Assembly: GCA_013115125.1 (NCBI GenBank)
Contig: JABANN010000320.1
Span: forward strand, 1-39,645
Direction: 5' to 3'
DNA from: Perkinsus olseni
Lineage: Eukaryota; Perkinsozoa; Perkinsida
Length of the DNA: 39,645 nt
Below the pieces are notes generated by a model that was not told the origin of the DNA, ran no database searches, and worked only from the letters and a program-made list of their open reading frames with translations. Of the stretch, positions 20,253-31,019 are shown piece after piece (position 1 is the first letter of the stretch; every line of letters begins with the position of its first letter). A program made the translations under genes and the position numbers.

Positions 20253-21200
20253 GTACGTTTATATTGGCAGGGGGTGTAGGAAACTGGTTATCGGCTGTAC
20301 CGGAGACTCTCCGGCGAAGAGGGCCTCTTGTCTGAGAGAGTCATTTCTCCCGGATATACCATCTGTTCGAGGAGTCTTTCTCTCTCATCATATGAGAGAA
20401 AAGTCGGGGAAAATAACATGATCAGACTTCGCGTCTCATGACGAAACGCACATGTGGCAGTGGATCAAATTTCGAATCTGGATACTGTTCCGGCGTCCAC
20501 ACAGTGGAGTTTCACCCGTTATACGTGAAGTGGCGTTTTTCTCCAAGTGAAAACCGCGAAAATCGCGGTGTGAAATGAAGTCAAATCACTTCACGAAATA
20601 CACATGGCCGTAAGACCACTTCGCGAAAACTAAGTTTATAGCTAAAAACGGGATGTAATTCGCGTTTTTCACGTCATCAGAGTTGCCCGCTTGGCGGTCT
20701 TCTCGTGAAATTTCACTGCAGTTTTTCGCCAAGTGGAAAACACAAAAACACGAAATAGACATGAATGCGAAATCGGAGCATTTAGCGTAATACATATCGC
20801 AATTTGCGAGTGGCAAATATCACCATCTCGCGTCTCGCCTATATTTTTGAATGAAACTCGTTTCTCGCGAAGTGATGTGGCCCAGCGGCGAGGGCGGCTT
20901 CCACATGAAAGGTGCATGCTCAGCGCACCGAGAAACTTCGGGTTTCCCGGCAGACTGCCGGGTAACCTGGACGCAGACTGACGCAAACTTAGACTGCCGG
21001 CGGCAGTAGCACGTTACTACAAGTATCGCAGGAGTAAGTTATCTTGCTAGCAGATTGTTGCGTCATAATTGATGCCAATCTCTTCGCTTCTTACTGCCGA
21101 TCTCCCTACATCTGTGGAAGCTCTGGAACTAGCGCACGCTCAGGCCGACATGTTTGACGGCACGTTGCGGCCCTTGCCGTCTGGAGGGCGGAGCAATACT
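20253..21200. other. hairpin-rich non-coding stretch
   Basis: From about 20490 to 20890 the words TTCGCGAA, CACTTC, AAGTGAAAA and GTGAAA recur in both orientations, giving many short imperfect stems, and the sequence is A/T-rich compared with its neighbours. No reading frame has protein character. It separates the last recognised GST exon from anything downstream and may be an insertion or a decayed repeat. Confidence 0.45.
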
Positions 21201-21209
21201 TGATAGCGT

Positions 21210-21488
21210 ATGCGCAACCAATCTTCAATTCGCTCTTTCACGGACTTGCTCATATGGGAGTCGTACGCTATCAAATACGGCATAGTCTTGGAACTGGGTA
21301 ACAAGCTTTCGTCGTCCAATCCTATTACCAGGAAGACTCAGAAGAGCAGCATGATGCGGGGAACCTGCCAGGACATCACAAAGGTGGCTAACCACTTTGG
21401 ATACCCCATTACGGAGCTCGTGGACCGTCTAACCTTCCTCTACGATTACGAATTGGACGAGGCCCTTGGGCGGTCGCCACGAGATTAA
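21210..21488 (+). CDS. possible exon of an unrecognised gene
   Basis: The second half of this frame (DITKVANHFGYPITELVDRL and an acidic end before TAA) has natural protein character and helical periodicity, but no family, start or splice context is settled. A minus-strand frame over 21409-21785, rich in Ser/Arg/Thr, overlaps its end and is an alternative. Low confidence that either is real. Confidence 0.3.
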   Translation: MRNQSSIRSFTDLLIWESYAIKYGIVLELGNKLSSSNPITRKTQKSSMMRGTCQDITKVANHFGYPITELVDRLTFLYDYELDEALGRSPRD

Positions 21489-22247
21489 GGTCCGCAGGAT
21501 GGGGAGTTGAGTGAGCAGACGGCCCGTCCTCCACCTCAGCCTCATCCTGGACGGGTGAGTTCGTTGATGCCGCCACTCTGGCCCGAGAACGTGTATCTGA
21601 CGAGAGAGTGACAAGCCTGCTGTTCTCCGTGGAGAGCGACACCATCTTGCTGGTGAACCGCGGTGGTACAGAATTCTTCTTGATTCTCCGGATTCTCCGG
21701 TCACGAGCCTGCGTTGTTTAGCCTGGTCTCGAAGGAAGGTCTGATTCTTGTCGACTGCACGCGCCCATTGAAGTACAGTGTTCACTACTCCTCAACTCAA
21801 GGGCGGACTTTGCAATCGTTTGTCTTGACGCTTGGATAATGCTTGCCCCTCGTTCGTGCTTGACGTACATAGCGATTGCCAAGTGGCATATCGGCTGCGC
21901 GTCTGGCCGAGAGATATATCATCGTATTGCGCACCTGTGGCATTGATAGCAAAGCGATTGCTTAGAAAGTCATCGTTGTCAATATTTTTTTCAACACTCC
22001 GAGGCCGACATGACCTGGAGTTCTCAGGAGTTGAGAAACTCCGTGGGTCCGTTGGAAAACCTGCGATTGGTCGAATATTTCCCCTCGTTGCTGAGGCTCA
22101 ATGCAATGGCGGACTGCTGATCCCTCTGGACAGGTACCCGATGTAAGGTCTGTCAGCGAGATGTCATTGGCTGATGGCGATCTTTCACCGTGGAAGTAGT
22201 ACACTTCTCAGACTCGGGCGATCGGAGGCAGTGCGGTTTCAGGTACT

Positions 22248-23170
22248 CGGTTATGGTACTGAAAACTTTCGAGAAGCTGCTTCGCGAGAACAACGAGAAG
22301 AGCAAAGAGTGGAGATGGTTGGACGGTAAGGCCCTAATACGTGGCAGTTCGGGTTGAGGCTACGTTGTTGACGGGTGACCAATTTTCTGGGCCACTTCGT
22401 CTCTGGGTGGTACCATGTTGATATTGCGTTGATACTATCAACGCAAGAGTATTCTCGGCATATTATGTCGAGAATACTCTTGCGTTGGCACTCATTAAGT
22501 GGGAAATGTCGCAGGGGAGCTTACGCCTTGTTGTCACACTGTTTTACGGGGTTTTTAAGGCTTATGATGATAAATAATTCATCACATAAACGTCTTCGAT
22601 GCTCACACGATGAATGATTTAAATGTTACATTCATTGCGTTACTTGTGTATGCGACTTTTCACGAATCGTACCATCGTCCTGGGTTGGTAGGAGGTGCTG
22701 TTGGTTTCCTCTGAGAAGCTCCACGTCAACGAGCAGTGTTGAAACCCAGCGGGGCGTATGTTCAGATGGCCCCTCAGAGGGGCCCCCTCTGTTACTCTCG
22801 GGGGTCACGCTGCTCATACTTGACGCCCCGCTGGACTCCTTTCCCTCATCAGGTTCCACGAAGCTTTCCTACGCGGATGTTTATTTATTCACTAAATTAT
22901 ACGAACTAAGTGAAGTGGATCAATGTGGACCTGAGTGAGCATCAGCCGCCATCGTTCTGCCTCCCTTATAAGTTACCATAGTTACGGTACGACCTTCCAA
23001 GTCCCTTTTTTGGTCAAGCTACAGGAAAAGATCGAAGTACAGCGGCTGGAGTCCAGCCTTCGCACCGGAGAACTTGATGTTTTCTTTTCAGTGGATAGAT
23101 GCCGTTCAGCATTACCTCAGCAGCGGCAGATTGATGCCGAGACACAATTCACAGTGAGGGTGTGTTTGTA
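22248..23170 (+). CDS. exon fragments of an unrecognised plus-strand gene
   Basis: Two exon-like segments. About 22248-22325, after an acceptor ending GTTTCAG and before GTAAGG, encodes a charged helix (FEKLLRENNEKSKEWRWLD). About 23020-23155, after TTGGTCAAG and before GTGAGG, encodes another (LQEKIEVQRLESSLRTGELD). Both look like coiled coil. I cannot join them or find the start. An unusual palindrome (22424-22487) lies between them. Confidence 0.3.
22424..22487. repeat. nested, mutually exclusive palindromes
   Basis: 22424-22446 is an inverted repeat with 11-nt perfect arms (TTGCGTTGATA) around a single base. 22439-22487 is a 49-nt near-perfect palindrome with 19-nt arms (CAACGCAAGAGTATTCTCG) around 11 nt that themselves almost pair. 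The two share the word CAACGCAA, so only one hairpin can form at a time. Confidence 0.85.
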
Positions 23171-23763
23171 GAGAAATCGCAGTCGAGCGGTGAGGATCAG
23201 GTACTCATTTATACCGAGCAGGCATAGCTTCCACGACGCGCTGGCACCGATCTCGGAGTAGGGTTATTCTAAGCGGATTCTTGAAGTGTATCATCATTCT
23301 CTAAGTGCCTTTTACAGTGTTGAGTGCGTCAGTTTTGGGATGAACTGTGGACCGATTTCGAGTTATTAACGGGCGGGAAGGTGTGATGTGACCTGTAGGC
23401 TGTTTCGGGAACTGGAAGATTCCAGTAGGGTTGACTGCTGGCAATTTTTGTCATATCGTTGCTGCATCATCAGTCGCAAGCATCTCCGTAACCAAGCTTC
23501 TTCCTCAGCACTATCGAGTGAAATCACACGGCGGGTTGGACAACTGAGGCGGCTGAATTCCACTTGAACTTGGTTCAACTTGATTCAACTCAACGCTTAT
23601 CTCGCCGGAAGAGGAGGAATTTTTGATCTTAAGATCCGTCGTATCAGCATAGTAGGTTGCAGATCCAAATCTGACGGCGCATTCTTAGGGTTCTTGCTAA
23701 GAAGTTCGTGCTTAGTTGGTACTACCAATTTGATATAGCACCTTATTTGCTCTCTTGCGACGC
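23171..23763. other. stretch without a recognised gene
   Basis: Only short frames without family signal and a few AG-rich acceptor-like sites. I see no RNA gene or clear repeat here. Confidence 0.4.
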
Positions 23764-23849
23764 GGTTCCTCTACTAGAGAATGATGAAAACATTTCCGTT
23801 CTGAGTTTGGCGCATATCGATTGGGGGCGCTTGATTCGACACCAAATCA

Positions 23850-23922
23850 GCCTTCGTAGCTTAGTTGGTAGAGCACCCGCTTAGTAAGCGGGAGGTCGTC
23901 GGTTCAACTCCGGCAGAAGGCT
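23850..23922 (+). tRNA. tRNA-Thr (AGT), copy 1
   Basis: 73 nt. Anticodon arm CCCGC-TTAGTAA-GCGGG gives anticodon AGT. The acceptor GCCTTCG against AGAAGGC has one mismatch at 7:66. D and T arms are normal; no CCA encoded. Confidence 0.88.
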
Positions 23923-24032
23923 TATTTGGCAGCTCTTTTTGATATGGATCCCCTACTGGAGAATAATTAATACATTTCCGTTCTGAGTTTGGCGCATATC
24001 GATTGGGGGGCGCTTGATTCGCTGTCAAATCA

Positions 24033-24105
24033 GCCTTCTTAGCTTAGTTGGTAGAGCACCCGCTTAGTAAGCGGGAGGTCGTCGGTTCAACTCCGGCAGA
24101 AGGCT
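24033..24105 (+). tRNA. tRNA-Thr (AGT), copy 2
   Basis: 73 nt, identical to copy 1 except that the acceptor GCCTTCT pairs perfectly with AGAAGGC. It lies 183 nt after copy 1, in the second tandem unit. Confidence 0.92.
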
Positions 24106-24210
24106 TATTTGGCAGCTCTTGTGATATGGATCCCCTACTGGAGAATAATTAATACATTTCTGTTCTGAGTTTGGCGCATGTCGATTGGGGGCACATGATT
24201 CGCTATCAAT

Positions 24211-24248
24211 TGAGCGGGAGGTTCTCGGTTCGACTCCGGTAGAAGGCT
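24211..24248 (+). pseudogene. tRNA-Thr 3' half, copy 3
   Basis: Third tandem unit. It keeps GAGCGGGAGG, a T-arm (CGGTTCGACTCCGG) and the acceptor strand AGAAGGCT. The D-arm and anticodon are gone, deleted relative to units 1 and 2. Confidence 0.85.
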
Positions 24249-24547
24249 TGAGATGCACATGGAGTTTCACTAGCCTCACTCGCAGAAAATCGAGAATACA
24301 AGGAGTCACGAAAACCTCACTCAGAGACATGAGAAAGATTCCTGTTCCTTGAGTATCGATACAGTACGACAACTCTTATAGCGCATTCACACTCACCATA
24401 AGCGTCGACTAAGGATACTCTCACACTAACACTACCAAGAAATGGCATCGTTTACATCACACGGGCAACAGAACATGCACCATGAGACACGAAGGGTACA
24501 TTAACATTTACATCAGATGTTTCAGCCGATAATTCAAGGTCCCCAGC

Positions 24548-25179
24548 TCAACCTCCGTTATGAGGCTCCACGTTTCGGAGGTATCCTTGGTCGGGCATCG
24601 TCACATAACCGCCGCTGATGGTGACACTCTTCTTCCCCACACTGGCTGATGCCACCAATGAGCACAATCTGTCCAATAATCTGTCGATCGTGGCGGGCAT
24701 ATTGTCAAACAGGCTGGCATAAGCCTGAAAGACATCAATGAAATGTCAAGACGAAAAGCTCCTCTCACCGGTCCTGATGCTTCTTTTCTGAGCTCCTCCG
24801 CTATCGCCCGACACGTTTCTGCCTTCCTCGGCCCTTCAGCGGCAAATATTTTATCCAGGTTCTGACGGGATTCACTCGGCAGCTCCGCAAGTGTGTGCCT
24901 GTAGAGCAACGACAGCATCCATTTCGGCAAGCCAGCCAGGGGTGAGTCTCACTGTTGAGTGTGATCGCGAGCTTGCGTGGTGGCATGCGGGTTGATACCG
25001 CACTGGAAGGAGCTCAAATGAAAGGTGCCATTCTTCACATCGCCGTCACGAGCGATGACCACCAACGACTCTTTTCGAGTTTCGCCATGGAACTCACAGG
25101 AGCCGGTGTGGATTTCATCATCGCATCCGGACAGGGAGAGCGCCAAAAGGATCGAAGCGGCCACCGTGAAGTGCAGCAT
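24548..25179 (-). CDS. small secreted protein, unrecognised
   Basis: Exons 25179-24953, 24898-24769 and 24724-24548 (TGA) join in phase across introns of 54 and 44 nt; 177 aa. It begins MLHFTVAASILLALSLSGC, a signal peptide. The mature part has a Cys pair early (G-S-C-E-F and S-S-F-Q-C), then Glu/Arg/Ala-rich helices (RAIAEELRKEA, TIDRLLDRLCSLV) and a Gly-rich end. ATG follows an acceptor reading CCCCTCCTAG by eight bases, a good leader trans-splice site. Downstream neighbour of the CDPK gene. No family recognised. Confidence 0.7.
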
Positions 25180-25349
25180 TAACAAGCCTAGGAGGGGAAC
25201 TAACCGTTCGATAATCCGAAACGAGACGACCTTATTCGAGATGAGATTCTGCGCTGTTCATTTAGCGCGCGCCCCGACGATCGATTTGACAACACGACGC
25301 TCAACAGCAGTTCAACATCGGGTGCATGGACAACATGATGGTAGGGAAC

Positions 25350-28300
25350 TTATTGTCTTCGTTGTGGCGAGAATCTTGCCTTGAACTCGGAGTACTCGAT
25401 CAACCTGCCCAGGCAACGTCCAGCCCATCGACGCCGCTCGGCCCTACCCGTCTCTGTCGGTGTCCATCTCCTGTATGATGGCGTCTATTTCCATCTGCGC
25501 CGGTACCAAACCCATCTGGCTGACCTCACCGCACCTGAGGGCAGGGACGCTCACACGCACCCAGAGAAGGCCACAGCCTCACTGAAGCAGCTTGCGGATC
25601 TCATGTCGATCCAGCTTGCCATCGCCGTTGAGGTCAAGTTTCGAGAACGCCTTCCAGAGTCGGTCGTCGAGGTGACTGTCGTAAACACACAGTATCCCCG
25701 CCACCAGCTCGGTGTAGTCGATCCTGACAGGGTGGCTGGTGGAAGCGGGAAGCAGGCGCGCTGCTCACCGTCCATCGCCGTCCATGTCCATGGCTTCCAC
25801 AGCGCGCATTGCTGTGTTCTGCGGCACTCCGAGCCTGAGGAGGGGCGACACTGGGAACACGACGGGAGGCCCTCCCGGGGAGGGGGAAGGGAGGAAAGGT
25901 TACTTCGCCAGACCGGTAACGCAGGTTTGTTTCGAGATGATGCCCTGCTTCTCTGTATCCAGCATTCGGAAGATTCTGTTGATCTCCTGGACGCTGACAG
26001 CATGGACCTGATGGGGTATCCTGGGGGCTGGAAAAATCTTCACAGTGCGCGCTACCTGTGTTGCTATCTCCAATAGGACAGTCCTCTCGAACACACTTCG
26101 ACGGGAGTAATCCACTAGTCCCTGAGAGAAGGACATGCACGTCCATCGGCCACCTGTTCATGTCGCTGATCCTATCCTGCTTGGATGAGCAGCTATGCAG
26201 AAGCTATGTGGCGGATGACAAGAAGACAGCAGAGAGAAGGTTGGGTTCTCAATCGCTTCACACGCCCTCCTCACCTGCATGACGTGGTCGCCGAGAGCTC
26301 GGATGTTATCATTGGGGGCGACTTCGAACCAAGGGCTGGTCAGGCACTGCGCGCAGGTCGGCCGCAGACGATCAGAATATCTGACGAACAGCTAGTAGTT
26401 CGACCAGTGTCATTCTCGCTGTTCTCACGTCATCATCTTCTTCACGAGTTGTGTAGCGTGCGGCGAGACGTGCCTCAGCAACTTCCAGTCCGGGCCGACG
26501 CTGATCGCCTTCAACCAGTCTTGCGCTTTCATCGATCGCGCGATCACCGGCGGCTGAGCTCAGAAAGAGTCAACCACATCAGTCGGAGAAAAAGAGACAT
26601 TCCCACCTTTCCGCAGAAAAGATGGAACAAAACGCAGCCCAGGCTGTAGACGTCGCACTTGAGTCCGAAGGTGTTACTCCGGCTCAGTGTGGCGTTCCAG
26701 ACCTACACAGACGTGCCATTGTTACTCATCATGAGCTGATCGTCGTGTGCATGCGTGCGCCGAAAAGAGCTTTCAAAAGACCTTCACACCTCTCCCATCT
26801 TGCCTTGTCTACGGACAACAACAACCGAGAGGCACTCACCTCAGGTGCCATCGTGTAAGGCGTCCCTGCTACATGCCTGGACACGAATGGTCGGCCCGGG
26901 TCGAAGGCCTCGGCTAAGCCAAAATCGATGAGGACCACGTGGGGAGGAATCTCGAAGGGATCTGAACGAAAAAAAACTTCTCGTGTGGAATAGCTTGTTA
27001 TGCGAGCCAGGAAAATCAATATTTTTCCAAAGTTTCTACACATCTGAGTTGGACGGACGGCTTGTGTATTATGAAATTTATCGACATATATCTATCGATC
27101 AACCCTTTCAACGTCGCGGCAGTCAAAATCACTCTTGCCCCTGCTCTTGTCCCTTGTCAACAGCAGCATGATATTCTCCGCTTTGATGTCCTTATGGATG
27201 ATGCCATGACTGTGGCAGTAGGAAACAGCTTCCAGAATCTGTCCGTACCTGGAAAAAGGGGGTCCGCTGGACCACGAGGTGAGACCAGGATCACTACAAG
27301 CCCGCAATCCATCCCTCAGTCAGGGACTTCTTCCCTCGGCTTTTTGTGTAAGTATCTTCTATCACCTGAAATGCCATGGTCAACCTTAGATTCGCAATGA
27401 TTCGCTATCACCTTCATCAGCTCTCCGCCTTCGCATAACTCCAAAATGAGGTAGACGTTATTGTAGTCCTCAAAGTACCTGAGTTCCGACCGAGCACGAT
27501 CCCCCAGGCGCGAGGACAATTGAGAGATGCAAGAGTGACGACCGTGTAATGTAACGACACTCATCGGTTCTATGGTGTAACGGTTAGCACTCCAGACTCT
27601 GAATCTGGCGATCTGGGTTCAAATCCCGGTAGAACCTTTTCTCTACCCAAAACTCACTCGAACAGCTTGAGTATGTGCGGATGATCCATCTTCTTCATAT
27701 TCTTTATCTCTTGCTCCAACTCTTGCGGGTCCATATGGCTGCTCTTCTTATTAATCACTTTCATCACCTACCACCAATGCCGGTCCACCAACAACAACAA
27801 CCACCGTCTACTCTGGTTTCCTTAGTCTTCTTATCAAGCACTCGCTTAGCAACTCCAAAAGTACCCTGGCCGAGAGTCTCTCTCACCTCATAATGAGCGT
27901 CGGGACGACCTGCAAAGATCAACTTTCGCTGACTGATCTGAGATCCAATGGAGTCCCGAGAGAATCCTTCTAACTAACCGTCTGTGAATCACTTTGCACC
28001 GGTCTGTGAGTGAGCGAATCATGGGTCTTCCGATACTCTCATCTCAATCCTCCTCCTGTCGGTGATCGTGTCCACCGAAAGACCGGAGCAAGAGAGCGCC
28101 TACTGTGTTTACAAATTCCGCAAGAACTGGGTACACCGGTGAAAGTTCAACTGAGCTCTTCAGCGTGGGAGTAAAACCTCACACATATACACAGAACTTC
28201 GGTTGTGGCTGTGAAAGAAGCATAAATTAATCAGGCGATTTCAAGTGCAGTAAAGACATTCCATCTCATGTGATGACATGAACAGCTATTGATCCGAAGA

Positions 28301-30013
28301 GTATCATATAACGCCCCCACTCGCGGCAAGACTACTCGTCCGCGTGAAAGAGCGTCTCCGTCAACCACAACTTACCAGGCTTCTTGTCGAGGAAAAACTC
28401 TCTGCGAACTTTCACTGGTGCGTACTGTGCTCTGAAATCAACCCATACCGCACCTTCCCCAAAACACCACCACCCTCCTACTTCACTTTCAACAGCAATC
28501 GAAAATACAAATTGATAAACTCCTTTTGGTTCAACATCTCATCGCCATCCACGTCGAACTTCTTCAGGCACTGAGGGAATCCAAAAATTTCGCGCGCCCG
28601 GAAATTCCCTTCCTCCAAGTTCACCTGCATCGCTGTTGCATCGCTGACTCCGGGGATCTGCAGATCGGAATTCAGGCGAGCACACAGATCGGCCAGCTCC
28701 GTGAAGGAGAGCACACCTAGGGACAAAACGAAGAGAGCAGCAGCCGATGAGAAACCGCCCTACCATCACGATCGCCGTCGAATTTTTTAAACCAGGCTGA
28801 GGCGTGCGCGCACAGAGTGTCTCGTTTGTCCAGGAGAACTTGAATCTGATGGTTGGTGATCGCGCTAAGGGAGAGAGAAAGGAGGGCAAGTTCCTCACTT
28901 TTCGCAGCATCGACGGCGAGGGGCCTTTCACCGGTGATCCTGAAGTGGGACGGATAAACACTGTACTTCGTGATGCGCTTCGCTCCGCTGTTTGAGACTA
29001 AATAATTCCGCCACGGGTTGTCACATCTTTCTCTCCCTGTGCTGAGTCTCACATCATCGGACAAACCCGAATGGCAAAACAAATAGTGTCGGTATCTTGT
29101 GCATGCGTGCGGATCCGAGATATCTTGCATATCTTAGGTTGACCATGGACGAACACAAAAAAGGACAAGGCGAGTTCTATGAATAACCACTCCCCACTAA
29201 AATTGGTCCTAGCGGAGCGAAGTTTGATCGATTATTTTCACCCACCTCGAGGCCCCTCCAGTCGACCGTCTTCCCTCTCCTCCCTCTCCTTCGCTTCAGA
29301 TTCCATCCTGCCTCCGTAGCAGTCAGCGCACACATCATAATCACATTTCCGGCAAGAGTATCTTTTCGACATCCTGGCCTCACACAGAACCTCAAGATAC
29401 CCTACAGCTTGATTCCTCTTTTGATATCCCTCTTGCGACATACGTTACATGCATACCCACCGGTAGGGGTCACAAAGGGAGCCAAGGGATGCATCCGAGG
29501 GCACGACCTCTTCTGGGCTCGACCACCGACAGCAGCAGGAGGAGGCTCCGCAATGGCCACTGAGACGAACTCATGGAGTCACTCAGAATCAACATTAGCG
29601 ATTCTCGAGCTCAGCCTTAGTCCCAACGCTAGGGCCCAATGGGTGATTCTTTTCTTCATGAAAAGAAAGGGTGGTCAGATTTCTTCGATTTCAATAAACT
29701 TCCGCCTCTTACTGAATTTTAGGAGCCTCACAGCACAGAATTCAATGCGTTAAAGAGAATCCTGCGAGCGCTTTTCGAACTCAGGAGAGACAGACAACAG
29801 ACAATTAGAGACGTGGCTCACGAGGGAATTAGCTACATCTCAGCTACTGTACCACCAAAGCTTCAACCTCAAACCTCAGCGCGCTAGGCGGCGAAGGCAG
29901 GGACGCGCGCTGAAGAAGGTTGGAGCTCTTATCGCTTCTCACTTCTCCACGCATCGAGGTTCAACTATCGGAGCGTGTCTGGAGAGCAATGGAGGCTCAC
30001 CAGCAGTACTCAT
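25350..30013 (-). CDS. calcium-dependent protein kinase with N-terminal zinc finger and six EF-hands
   Basis: 22 exons keep phase: 30013-30001, 29559-29406, 29373-29242, 28864-28764, 28716-28625, 28570-28482, 28431-28376, 27909-27812, 27767-27658, 27478-27412, 27365-27298, 27248-27133, 26961-26840, 26702-26607, 26553-26429, 26380-26275, 26121-26056, 26007-25904, 25834-25769, 25723-25583, 25534-25448, 25404-25350; about 687 aa. Order: Cys-rich DC1/ZZ-like finger (CNVC...YSCRKCDYDVCADC, about 45-80); EF-hands DGDRDGVLSFTE and DVDGDEMLNQKE; kinase from about 213 (GQGTFG, VMKVINKK, HKDIKAEN, IDFG, APE, DVYSLG, PWFE); then one degenerate and three good EF-hands (DMDGDGRIDYTE, DLNGDGKLDRHE, DTDRDGLIEYSE). 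The catalytic loop reads HKD, not HRD. The splice 29242 to 28864 and the tiny first exon are the weakest points. Confidence 0.85.
27566..27637 (+). tRNA. tRNA-Gln (CTG), antisense inside a CDPK intron
   Basis: 72 nt. Acceptor GGTTCTA/TAGAACC and anticodon arm CCAGA-CTCTGAA-TCTGG (anticodon CTG) are perfect; T-loop TTCAAAT; TTTT follows as a pol III stop. It lies in the 179-nt CDPK intron 27479-27657, on the opposite strand. Confidence 0.93.
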
Positions 30014-30023
30014 TGTGTTTTAC

Positions 30024-31019
30024 GCGCTCTCCGCCTGCAAAATGGGAATTTTTCGAAATGAGTGTTTCGTACCGCGGGTGAGACCCCTTCGAACACCCTA
30101 AAAATTTTATATCCAATTTTGCGTGTTAACGGGGATCCGGGAAGCGTTCTTGAAACTTACAGAAGGCAGTCGTTTTAACACCCTCAAAATGAGGATGCTC
30201 GTAGATTTTTTCTCGCGCGCCCGAAAATTATTTCCACCACCCACCTGGGTGCCGAGGGACGCCACCTCCTGGGTGCTCTCCGGCAGGCACTTGCAAAATT
30301 TGATGGGCTCGGTGGGCCGCGTGATGGATCTGATCACACTTATAGAGATCCGGCGGGATCCGGGGGTCATCGTCACCAGTCCAACCGTGCCAATGGACAG
30401 CTTCCTGTGGAGCTCATACGCTTCCATTCTGGGCAAGAAGTTGTGCAGCCCGACTGCAAAGGGAGAGGCCCCGGGTACGATCCCTGCACCCGGCATTTGA
30501 TGCTGCAGCGCCTTAGGATTATGTACAGCAGCATAGTGAGCTCCCTGAGACCAACAACAATCAATGGCCTTCGACCTTTCAAAAGAAAAATCTCGAGATT
30601 CTCGAGGACCCCATCTAGCGTGGCACTCTATCAGGCCTTGATAAGAACACGTATAAAATGGCATCAACGTCTTTTCGATCTCGATGTTTAACCGTAATGA
30701 AGCCAAGAGTGCGATACGAGTTTCCACTTTCTCCTCCCTCTGCGTCACTTCTCATGTAGAACTAGCTCGTTCCCTTTAAGAGTTGCCGATAGAACACCGT
30801 CCAACCCAACGCCCTTACTGGGGAAGTATCCTGAGGTTGATGCCGGTACGCTCCGATGAAGCCCGGAAGAGACGCTCGGTCGCCTCCCTGGAATCCACAG
30901 ACTAAAGGATACACCAAAGACGAGCAAAAACCTACCGCAGTCGACGGACGCTGTCCGCCCATGGTCTGAGGCGATCGAGCATAATTATTCACACCGGTAT
31001 TAAGGGGTGATGGTAGCAT
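30024..31019 (-). CDS. unrecognised gene upstream of the CDPK, model uncertain
   Basis: A first exon from ATG at 31019 encodes MLPSPLNTGVNNYARSPQTM and reaches a GTAGGT donor near 30935. A main coding stretch runs about 30640-30265 (PGASPFAVGLHNFLPRMEAY, then SIGTVGLVTMTPGSRRIS and CKCLPESTQEVASLGTQ) and meets a GTGGGT donor. The frames between and after are not settled: if that donor joins the acceptor at about 30035 the protein ends four codons later, only seven bases before the CDPK start. No family recognised. A copy of motif M lies at 30826-30840, and GCGCGCCCG lies in the last intron. Confidence 0.45.

Larger units (their letters stand above)
23764..24248 (+). repeat. tandem repeat of 183-nt units, each carrying tRNA-Thr
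   Basis: Three units with starts near 23764, 23946 and 24127. Each has CTACT-x-GAGAAT, then TTCTGAGTTTGGCGCAT, then GATTGGGGG, then the tRNA. The first two keep a whole tRNA; the third keeps only the 3' half. Recent local duplication followed by decay. Confidence 0.85.

Noticed and set aside
22632-22859. A 75-codon minus-strand Ser/Glu-rich frame
   Set aside because: Low-complexity composition, no start or splice context, and plus-strand exon candidates flank it.
30024-31019. Joining this gene to the CDPK as one larger protein
   Set aside because: The only phase that stays open through the exon ending at 30001 leads into the wrong frame of the zinc-finger exon, and a good acceptor stands just before the CDPK ATG.
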